Source: Nitrospirota bacterium
GTDB taxonomy: Bacteria; Nitrospirota; 9FT-COMBO-42-15; HDB-SIOI813
NCBI GenBank assembly: GCA_016214375.1
Contig: JACROQ010000008.1
Location: forward strand, 1-5,862
DNA length: 5,862 nucleotides
Reading direction: 5' to 3'
Shown: piece by piece, positions 1 through 5,583 of the stretch
Layout: every line of letters starts with the position of its first letter
Numbering within the stretch: position 1 is the first letter of the stretch
Notes under the pieces: generated by a model
Told to the model about the DNA's origin: nothing
The model's database searches: none
What the model saw: the letters and a program-made list of their open reading frames with translations, nothing else
Translations under genes and position numbers: made by a program

Positions 1-1766
1 TGACCTTTTTTATAAAAGAGGGGAAAAAGATAAAGATTAAGGAGGTACATATATCAGGGACAGATAAGATCTCTGAGAAGAGTCTTAAAAAGGCCATTAA
101 CACAAAACGTTATAAGCTTCTCACATCATGGCTTTCGGGATCGGGGATCTACAAGGAGATCGAGGCCCAGGGTGATGCGGACAGGATACGGGACTATTAC
201 CTGGACAGGGGATATATTCAGGTCCAGGTGGGCGGGCCTGAGATTGAGATCCTGGAGGGCGGTAAATGGATGAGGGTCAATTTCAACGTTATAGAAGGAG
301 GAGAGTTCAAGGTACAGGATATCGATTTCAAGAATAACGACCTCTTTACTACAGACGAGATACGGAAACGGATCAAGATACAGAGAGACATGCTCTTCAG
401 CCGTAAGATGCTGCGTGAGGACCTGTCGGCGATTATAGACATGTACGGTGAAAAAGGCTATGCCTTTGCCAATGTTATCCCGGATATCAGACCGGATGAG
501 GCCTCCAGGAAGGTCGACATCACCTTCGTCATTGAAAAGGGGGGGAAGATAAAGATACGGAGGATCAATATCGGAGGAAATGAAAAGACTCGAGATAAGG
601 TGATACGGAGGGAGATACGGCTGGATGAACTGGACTACCTTAACACCTCTGCCCTCAAAAGGAGTTTTCAACGTCTGAACAATCTCAATTACTTCGAAAA
701 CATCGAGGTCGTACCGGAGAAGATCAGCAAGGACAGGGTGGATCTGAACGTTAAGGTAAAGGAAAAGCCCACCGGGGCATTCAGTATGGGGGGCGGCTAT
801 AGTTCTGTGTATGGATTTGTCGGGATGCTGGACCTTACAGAGGGAAATCTCTTCGGCAAAGGAGAACTCTTAAAACTCAAGGGGGAGTTTGGCGAACTGA
901 GGACCAGTTATGACCTCACTTTTAAAGAACCGTGGTTATTGGACACGCCGACCTCACTCACCGTTAATCTCTTTGATACGGTAAGGTCTTTTAATACCTA
1001 TAACATCAACAGTACAGGGGGAAATATCGGGCTTGGCCGTTCGTTCGGGGAGTACTGGAGCGGCAATATTGCCTATGGCATCCAGAATATTACAGTCACC
1101 GGGACCCCGCCTTCCACCTCTACCCTGAAGATTGGGGAATCAAGGACAGGGAGCATTACCACATCCGCGGCGAGAGACACGAGGGACAATTACTGGGACC
1201 CTCATTCAGGGAATAAAAATAGCCTCTCCGTAGAGTATGCGGATTCATTCCTCGGGGGTGACAATGTGTTTGAAAAGTACATATTGGATACCGCCTGGTA
1301 TTATCCCGTCATTTTCGATACTACATTAATGCTTCATGGAAAATACGGCGAGGGAAGGGGTCTCAGAGGACATGACTTTCCCGTCAATGAGAAATTCTAT
1401 GTCGGCGGGATATATACCATCAGGGGATTTGATTATGGCAGGGCCTCAACGTCCTCTACCATCTCCGGAAAAGACCCTGTCACCGGCGATCTTTTAGGGG
1501 CTGACAAGGAGTTGATCATTAATATAGAATATATTGTCCCTCTCGTCAAAGAGGCAAAAATAAACGGGGTCCTATTCTATGATGCGGGCTCAGGATTCGG
1601 TAAAGAAGACAACATCACCTGGGCGGATCTCAGGACCAGCGTGGGTGGCGGATTCCGCTGGCTCTCCCCCATCGGGCCTTTGCGTCTTGAGTGGGGATAT
1701 AACTTAGACCCGAAACCAGGTGAGAGACAGGGGATATGGGAGTTTTCTATAGGAACACTTTTTTAG
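1..1766 (+). CDS. bamA: BamA, outer membrane protein assembly factor (5' partial)
   Basis: BamA is the outer-membrane core of the BAM complex, which folds and inserts beta-barrel proteins. The frame is open from base 3, upstream of any start codon, so the gene enters from outside the window; 587 residues are present. In window numbering, three POTRA-type repeats are visible: about 7-98 (KIKIKEVHISG), 99-178 (FKVQDIDFKNN) and 179-255 (IKIRRINIGGN). They correspond to POTRA3-5, so POTRA1-2 and the signal peptide are missing. The barrel starts near residue 256 (PTGAFSMGGGYSS) and is about 330 residues, somewhat shorter than in E. coli. The IRGF at 473-476 matches the conserved (V/I)RGF of loop 6. 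The chain ends in WEFSIGTLF, with the terminal Phe expected of a beta-signal. The stop lies 14 nt before skp. An Omp85-type paralogue such as TamA is less likely, given the skp-lpxD-fabZ-lpxA context. Confidence 0.95.
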   Translation, partial: TFFIKEGKKIKIKEVHISGTDKISEKSLKKAINTKRYKLLTSWLSGSGIYKEIEAQGDADRIRDYYLDRGYIQVQVGGPEIEILEGGKWMRVNFNVIEGGEFKVQDIDFKNNDLFTTDEIRKRIKIQRDMLFSRKMLREDLSAIIDMYGEKGYAFANVIPDIRPDEASRKVDITFVIEKGGKIKIRRINIGGNEKTRDKVIRREIRLDELDYLNTSALKRSFQRLNNLNYFENIEVVPEKISKDRVDLNVKVKEKPTGAFSMGGGYSSVYGFVGMLDLTEGNLFGKGELLKLKGEFGELRTSYDLTFKEPWLLDTPTSLTVNLFDTVRSFNTYNINSTGGNIGLGRSFGEYWSGNIAYGIQNITVTGTPPSTSTLKIGESRTGSITTSAARDTRDNYWDPHSGNKNSLSVEYADSFLGGDNVFEKYILDTAWYYPVIFDTTLMLHGKYGEGRGLRGHDFPVNEKFYVGGIYTIRGFDYGRASTSSTISGKDPVTGDLLGADKELIINIEYIVPLVKEAKINGVLFYDAGSGFGKEDNITWADLRTSVGGGFRWLSPIGPLRLEWGYNLDPKPGERQGIWEFSIGTLF

Positions 1767-1773
1767 AAAGGAG
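1767..1773 (+). promoter_or_regulatory. Ribosome binding site of skp
   Basis: The sequence AAAGGAG lies directly after the bamA stop and 7 nt before the ATG at 1781. This spacing decides the skp start. An in-frame ATG at 1736 lies inside bamA without a comparable site, and the ATG at 1777 is in another frame. Confidence 0.75.
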
Positions 1774-1780
1774 AAGATGG

Positions 1781-2344
1781 ATGGATATTCATACCTGTAA
1801 AAAGACAATCTATGCGGTTATCCTTGGAGTGTTTTTTTATGCCGTCGCAGCCAATCCTGCCTGTTCAGAGGAGGTTAAAATAGGATTGGTAGATTCACAG
1901 ATGGTGCTGGATAACAGTCTGAAAGGGAAAGAGGTCAAAGAGGCCCTTAATGACTATGTCCAAAGCCGGCAGAAGATCGTCGATATCGAAGAGATTGACC
2001 TCCGGAAATTGCAGGAGGAGCTGACCAAACAGGCGGCTATATTAAGTCCGGAGACGAAACAGGAAAAGGAAGAACTGTTTCAAAAAAAGTTTCTGGAATA
2101 TCAAAAGAAGGTAAGCGAGCTGCAGAAGGAGATCCAGCAGAGAAGGACTGAGATGCTGGAGGGGTTCAATAATGAGCTCGAGAAGTTAGTCCGGGCTATT
2201 GGAGAAAAAGAAGGATACGCGCTGATCTTAAATAACCTTGACGTGAAGATCGTGATGTTCGCAAAACCATCGATTGACCTGACTAAGCGGATCACTGAGG
2301 AGATGGACAAGGGCATCAAAAAGGAAGAAAAGGGTAAAAAGTAG
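1781..2344 (+). CDS. skp: Skp/OmpH family periplasmic chaperone
   Basis: Skp/OmpH is a trimeric periplasmic holdase that carries unfolded outer-membrane proteins to BamA. The 187-residue product starts with a Lys-containing n-region (residues 1-8) and a hydrophobic core (about 9-24), followed by NPACSEE. This looks like a Sec signal peptide cleaved near residue 29. The Cys at 28 is not in a convincing lipobox. The mature protein opens with KIGLVDSQMVLDNS (33-46), a typical OmpH-family first strand and helix. A long charged coiled-coil arm follows (about 48-140), rich in Lys, Glu and Gln. It closes with a small beta region, YALILNN and then MFAKPSIDLTKRI (159-171), equivalent to the family's YADPSxDLT motif. 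The tail is Lys-rich. The first ATG of the open frame, at 1736, would put bamA-overlapping residues before the signal peptide, so 1781 is preferred. The stop abuts the lpxD start. Confidence 0.92.
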   Translation: MDIHTCKKTIYAVILGVFFYAVAANPACSEEVKIGLVDSQMVLDNSLKGKEVKEALNDYVQSRQKIVDIEEIDLRKLQEELTKQAAILSPETKQEKEELFQKKFLEYQKKVSELQKEIQQRRTEMLEGFNNELEKLVRAIGEKEGYALILNNLDVKIVMFAKPSIDLTKRITEEMDKGIKKEEKGKK

Positions 2345-3445
2345 GTGAAACCGGGAACAGGGATAACACTTCGTGAGATCGCTGAGAGACTGGAAGGGGA
2401 ATTGGCCGGGGATCATGGCAATATCGTCATATCGGAGCCGGCAAGCCTCAGGGAGGCCGTCCCCGGTAACATCAGTTTTCTTGCGCACCGCAGATACCTG
2501 AAGGATCTTCAGGAGACCAGGGCCTCTGCCGTCGTCCTGCCCAAGGGGGTCTCTTTCGACAGGCTTCCCTCCATACGGGTAGATGACCCCCATTTTGCGT
2601 TCGCTCAACTGCTCCATCTCTTCTATGACCTTCCTTATCAATCAAAGGGAGTGGATGAACGAGCTATCGTGGGAAGGGGGGTGCAGATCGGGAGGGATGT
2701 GACTATCTATCCCTATGTCTATATCGAAGAGGGCGCCTCTATCGGGGATCAAGTCATGATATACCCGGGGACCTTTGTCGGCAAAGGCTCTCTGATAGGC
2801 GACCACTCTATCATCTATCCCAATGTCACCATCCGTGAGGGGTGCCGTATCGGCCGTCGTGTCATCATACACAGTGGCGCTGTGATCGGCAGCGACGGTT
2901 TCGGATTTGTTCCTTACAAAGGAGAACATCATAAAATACCCCAGATGGGGGGGGTGATTATCGGGGACGACGTGGAGATCGGCGCCAATACCACGATAGA
3001 CAGGGCTACCATAGGAAATACAGTCATTAAGCGCGGGACCAAGATAGACAATCTTGTCCAGATTGCCCATAATGTCAGCGTTGGGGAAGACTGTGTCTTT
3101 GCTGCCCAGTCGGGGATTGCCGGCAGCACACAGATCGGCAGCCATGTCACAATGGCAGGCCAGGCCGGCGTCACCGGTCATATCCGGATAGGGGATCAGG
3201 TTACCGTTGCCGGTCAGGCCGGTGTCACCAAGGATGTGAAAGAGGGACAGACCGTAGCGGGCATGCCGGCGCTCCCGCACAGGGAGTGGCTCAAGGCCAT
3301 GGCTGTATTTGAGGATCTCCCGGAACTGAAGAAAAAATTATCAGAGCTCGGCAACCGGATCGAAGAAATAGAGAGGATCGTCGGGGACAAAAAAGGAGGC
3401 GATGGTTATGGACATAAAAGAGATTCAAAGGATCCTTCCCCATAG
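2345..3445 (+). CDS. lpxD: UDP-3-O-(3-hydroxyacyl)glucosamine N-acyltransferase LpxD
   Basis: LpxD transfers a 3-hydroxyacyl chain from acyl-ACP to the 2-amino group of UDP-3-O-acyl-glucosamine, the third step of lipid A synthesis, in the cytoplasm. The product has 366 residues (E. coli 341). Residues 1-100 form the uridine-binding N-domain, with the ISFLAHRRY signature (43-51). Residues about 105-310 are left-handed beta-helix hexapeptide repeats. The conserved QIAHNV places the catalytic His at 242 (E. coli His239), and TGHIRI places a second conserved His at 279 (E. coli His276). Residues about 325-348 form a charged C-terminal helix. The start is GTG, directly after the skp TAG, with AAAGGG at 2329-2334 as a plausible ribosome site. 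This layout suggests translational coupling. The last 12-13 codons overlap fabZ in another frame, and that tail (GYGHKRDSKDPSP) looks like read-through of fabZ sequence rather than a domain. Confidence 0.95.
   Translation: MKPGTGITLREIAERLEGELAGDHGNIVISEPASLREAVPGNISFLAHRRYLKDLQETRASAVVLPKGVSFDRLPSIRVDDPHFAFAQLLHLFYDLPYQSKGVDERAIVGRGVQIGRDVTIYPYVYIEEGASIGDQVMIYPGTFVGKGSLIGDHSIIYPNVTIREGCRIGRRVIIHSGAVIGSDGFGFVPYKGEHHKIPQMGGVIIGDDVEIGANTTIDRATIGNTVIKRGTKIDNLVQIAHNVSVGEDCVFAAQSGIAGSTQIGSHVTMAGQAGVTGHIRIGDQVTVAGQAGVTKDVKEGQTVAGMPALPHREWLKAMAVFEDLPELKKKLSELGNRIEEIERIVGDKKGGDGYGHKRDSKDPSP
3393..3399 (+). promoter_or_regulatory. Ribosome binding site of fabZ, inside lpxD
   Basis: AAGGAGG is a near-perfect Shine-Dalgarno sequence within the lpxD coding region. 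It lies 8 nt before the ATG at 3408 but only 2 nt before the in-frame ATG at 3402. It therefore favours 3408 as the fabZ start. Confidence 0.8.
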
Positions 3446-3851
3446 GTATCCGTTTCTTCTTGTAGACAGGATCATCGAGATCGACCTGGGAAAAAAGATC
3501 GTCGGCATCAAAAATGTCTCTGTTAACGAGCCCTTCTTCCAGGGACATTTCCCAGGCTATCCTGTAATGCCGGGGGTCCTGATCATTGAGGCGATGGCCC
3601 AGGTGGGCGGGGTGCTGGCATTTAAATCGGTCGAGGAGAAGATGGATATATCCGGGAAGCTGGTCTATTTTGCCGGAATCGATAAGGCTAAATTCAGGAA
3701 GCCCGTGTTCCCCGGGGATCAGATACGGTTTGAATTAGAGGTCATCCATGTGAAAGAGCCCTACTGGAAATTGAAAGGCCTGGCCCTGGTAGATGGGAAG
3801 AAGGTCTGCGAGGCCGAATTGATGGCCCTGGTGGGGGATAAGGAGAGGTAA
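3408..3851 (+). CDS. fabZ: 3-hydroxyacyl-[ACP] dehydratase FabZ
   Basis: FabZ dehydrates 3-hydroxyacyl-ACP to trans-2-enoyl-ACP in fatty acid elongation. It thus competes with LpxA and LpxD for 3-hydroxyacyl-ACP and helps balance phospholipid against lipid A. The 147-residue product is the usual family size and a single hotdog fold. The N-terminal ILPHRYPFLLVDR (9-21) is diagnostic. The GHFPGYPVMPG block (46-56) supplies catalytic His47, and LIIEAMAQ supplies catalytic Glu61, matching His49/Glu63 of the P. aeruginosa enzyme. The start at 3408 is chosen from the ribosome-site spacing; ATG 3402 would add two residues. The first 38 nt lie inside the lpxD 3' end. It is a stand-alone FabZ, not the LpxC-FabZ fusion found in some lineages. 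A 93-nt repeat-bearing gap separates it from lpxA. Confidence 0.96.
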   Translation: MDIKEIQRILPHRYPFLLVDRIIEIDLGKKIVGIKNVSVNEPFFQGHFPGYPVMPGVLIIEAMAQVGGVLAFKSVEEKMDISGKLVYFAGIDKAKFRKPVFPGDQIRFELEVIHVKEPYWKLKGLALVDGKKVCEAELMALVGDKER

Positions 3852-3854
3852 AAA

Positions 3855-3936
3855 GCAAGAAGCAAGAAGTTAGAAGCAAGAAGTTAGAAGCAAGAAGTTA
3901 GAAGCAAGAAGCAAGAAGTTAGACGAAAGGCAAGAA
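3855..3936 (+). repeat. Alternating heptamer tandem repeat between fabZ and lpxA
   Basis: Ten contiguous 7-nt units fill 3855-3924. With A = GCAAGAA and B = GTTAGAA, the order is A A B A B A B A A B, and the last B ends in C instead of A. After a 5-nt interruption (GAAAG, 3925-3929), one more A unit sits at 3930-3936, just before the lpxA start. The core is also a 14-nt repeat (A+B). The + strand is strongly purine-rich and has little self-complementarity, so the mRNA here should be largely unstructured. It is non-coding: it follows the fabZ TAA, and the lpxA frame meets a TAG at 3885-3887. The exact identity of the copies suggests recent expansion by slippage. It may also belong to a dispersed low-complexity repeat of the host genome, which cannot be judged from one copy. 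Confidence 0.93.
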
Positions 3937-3944
3937 GAAAAAAT

Positions 3945-4721
3945 ATGAGTGAGATACATCCGACAGCAATCATACATCCCAGGGCAGAGATCGGCGAAGG
4001 TGTAAAGATAGGCCCCTATTCCGTAATTGCAGAGCATGTCAAAATAGGGGATAATACAACAATCGAATCGCACGTCGTCATCGACGGTTGGACAGAGATC
4101 GGAAAGGGGTGCAGGATATTTCCCTTTACCTCGATAGGCACACCTCCGCAGGATATGACTTACTCCGGAGAAAAGACAACGGTCAGGATCGGGGATCAGA
4201 ACATCATCCGCGAATATACCACGATCCACCGGGGGACAAAAAAAGGGGGCGGAGAGACAGTGGTCGGCTCCCACAACTATATTATGGCTTATGTCCATAT
4301 TGCCCATGATTGCCATATCGGGAGCTATATCATTATGGCCAACGCAGCGACCCTCGGCGGTCATATTACGGTAGAAGACTATGCGATCATCGGCGGGCTT
4401 ACCGGCATCCATCAATTCGTCCGTGTGGGGATGTACGCCATGGTAGGGGCCTGCTCTGCAGTGTCCCAGGATGTCCCTCCCTATGTCTCAGCGGTAGGCA
4501 ACAGGGCTACCCTGTATGGACTGAACATTGTGGGTCTGAAGAGACAGGGTTTTTCCAAGAAGCAGATCGCCGACATTAAACGGGCCTATACCATCCTGTT
4601 CCGGTCAAAGCTTACCCTCAAGGAGGCGATTGCAACGATAGATGAAAAGATAGGCGATTCTGAGGAGGTCAGAAAGATGGTAGCGTTTATCAACGGATCC
4701 AAAAGGGGAATCTGCAGGTAG
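3945..4721 (+). CDS. lpxA: Acyl-ACP--UDP-N-acetylglucosamine O-acyltransferase LpxA
   Basis: LpxA catalyses the first lipid A step, moving a 3-hydroxyacyl chain from ACP to the 3-OH of UDP-GlcNAc (or the 3-amino group of UDP-GlcNAc3N in some bacteria). The 258-residue product (E. coli 262) has left-handed beta-helix hexapeptide repeats over about residues 1-190 and a helical C-domain from about 194 (NIVGLKRQGFSK). HIAHDC gives His118 and catalytic His121 (E. coli His122/His125). His140 and His156 match E. coli His144/His160, and the PPQD motif is at 67-70. The hydrocarbon-ruler position, Gly173 in E. coli, is Ala169 here (MVGACS). No in-frame start exists upstream before the TAG at 3885, so ATG 3945 stands. 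There is no strong Shine-Dalgarno sequence at normal spacing; the nearest candidates are AAAGG at 3926-3930 (14 nt) and purine-rich AGAAG sequence. The stop abuts the lpxI ATG. Confidence 0.96.
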   Translation: MSEIHPTAIIHPRAEIGEGVKIGPYSVIAEHVKIGDNTTIESHVVIDGWTEIGKGCRIFPFTSIGTPPQDMTYSGEKTTVRIGDQNIIREYTTIHRGTKKGGGETVVGSHNYIMAYVHIAHDCHIGSYIIMANAATLGGHITVEDYAIIGGLTGIHQFVRVGMYAMVGACSAVSQDVPPYVSAVGNRATLYGLNIVGLKRQGFSKKQIADIKRAYTILFRSKLTLKEAIATIDEKIGDSEEVRKMVAFINGSKRGICR

Positions 4722-5544
4722 ATGGTTAAGAAACTCGGCATCATAGCCGGAGACGGGAGATTCCCTGTGATTCTTGCGGCCTCTGCCAGGGACAATGGAT
4801 TTTCGGTGGTCGCTGTTGCCCATATGGGTCTCTCCTCCCAGGACATAGAAAACGGAGAGGACTCACTGGATCAGCGTCGGCGAGGTCTCCAGGTTGGTAG
4901 AAATCTTTAAGAGTGAAGGGGTCACAGAGGCCATCATGGCCGGCGGGGTCAGCAAGAGGCTGATGTTCCGGAATATAAAACCGGACCTAAGGGCATTATC
5001 CCTCCTTTTCAAACTAAAGGACAGAAAGGATGACACGATACTCAGGGCCTTAGCCGATGAACTGGAGAAGGAAGGGATCGTGATCCGGGAGGCAACAGCC
5101 TATGTCAAATCCATCCTCGCAGGGGATGAGGTATTGACCCGGCGCACCCCTTCTGAAGAGGAGTGGCGTGATATAGCGTTCGGGATGAAGATCGCGAAAG
5201 AGATAGGACGTCTGGACATCGGCCAGTGTATTGTGGTGAAAAACTGCGCCGTACTTGCTGTTGAGGCGATTGAAGGCACGGATGAGGCGATACGCCGCGG
5301 CGGACGGCTCGCAAACGGCGGAGCGGTCGTGGTGAAGATCTGCAAACCGGGACAGGATATCCGCTTTGATCTTCCGACTATCGGTCCCGGCACCATAGAG
5401 ACCATGAAGGAGGTTGCAGCACGGATCCTTGCTGTGGAGGCAGGCATGACGGTGGTGATTGACAGAGAGTCGATGATAAAATCTGCTGATGCGGCCGGGA
5501 TTACCGTGGTGGGCATTGAGGGCGGGGAGAATCCCCCCCTTTAG
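4722..5544 (+). pseudogene. lpxI: UDP-2,3-diacylglucosamine pyrophosphatase LpxI (DUF1009), frame disrupted
   Basis: LpxI hydrolyses UDP-2,3-diacylglucosamine to lipid X and UMP on the cytoplasmic side of the inner membrane, replacing LpxH in many bacteria. The N-terminal part (frame of 4722, MVKKLGIIAGDGRFPVILA) is typical of the family but runs into a stop at 4908-4910 after 62 codons, the last 14 or so unlike LpxI. Family-like sequence resumes one frame over with WISVGEVSRLVEIFKSEG from 4867 and continues to 5544. It includes AVEAIEGTDEAIRRGG and DLPTIG, whose Asp may be the counterpart of the Asp225 studied in Caulobacter LpxI. The joined protein would be about 273 residues, the normal family length, so one extra base (or two missing) explains the break. 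The downstream frame has no ATG at its head; a TTG at 4894 is too far in. This could be a sequencing or assembly error or a true mutation; the rest looks intact. Confidence 0.85.
4849..4866 (+). other. Site of the lpxI frameshift
   Basis: The upstream frame is needed through about 4848, because the downstream frame carries a TAG at 4846-4848. The downstream frame is needed from the conserved Trp codon at 4867. The indel must therefore lie in this interval. It contains an A4 run (4849-4852) and a GGAGAGG stretch, both plausible places for a one-base error or slippage. I cannot tell which base is extra. Confidence 0.75.
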
Positions 5545-5566
5545 AAAAGGGGGGCAAGAGGGGATT
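5530..5566 (+). repeat. C-tract/G-tract inverted repeat over the lpxI stop
   Basis: CCCCCCTTT (5534-5542) pairs perfectly with AAAGGGGGG (5546-5554) around a 3-nt loop, giving a 9-bp stem. AATC at 5530-5533 can extend the pairing to GATT at 5563-5566 across an unpaired right-hand segment (5555-5562). The lpxI TAG (5542-5544) lies at the stem-loop junction, and the last LpxI residues (NPPL) are encoded by the repeat. From general experience, C-run/T-run hairpins that translate as NPPF or CPPFxKGG are common dispersed repeats in bacterial genomes; this assignment is not proven here. No T-tract follows, so an intrinsic terminator is unlikely. Confidence 0.7.
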
Positions 5567-5571
5567 TGATC

Positions 5572-5576
5572 AAGGA
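5572..5576 (+). promoter_or_regulatory. Ribosome binding site of the oxidoreductase gene
   Basis: AAGGA lies 7 nt before the ATG at 5584. The in-frame TTG at 5566 has only the repeat-derived GAGGGG 2 nt upstream, which is too close, so ATG 5584 is preferred. Confidence 0.55.
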
Positions 5577-5583
5577 CCTTCAG

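Noticed and set aside
1736..1780. Upstream ATG at 1736 as the skp start
   Set aside because: It would prepend residues read from the bamA end to a complete signal peptide. ATG 1781 has AAAGGAG at ideal spacing.
2642..3280. Long minus-strand open frame (212 aa) opposite lpxD
   Set aside because: It lies wholly antisense to a clear LpxD, resembles no family I recognise, and is rich in His/Asp/Pro as expected from a reverse reading of hexapeptide repeats.
3855..3936. CRISPR array
   Set aside because: The units are 7 nt and directly adjacent with no spacers, so this is a simple tandem repeat.
4088..4579. Two same-strand open frames (73 and 89 aa) inside lpxA
   Set aside because: They are alternative-frame readings of an intact LpxA with basic, low-quality composition and no family similarity.
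4894..4896. TTG at 4894 as the start of an independent gene
   Set aside because: LpxI-like coding sequence (WISVGEVSR) already occurs in that frame upstream of it, so the fragment is the 3' part of a frameshifted lpxI.
5534..5554. Rho-independent terminator after lpxI
   Set aside because: The stem is GC-rich, but no T-tract follows and the stem overlaps the stop codon. It fits a repeat element better.
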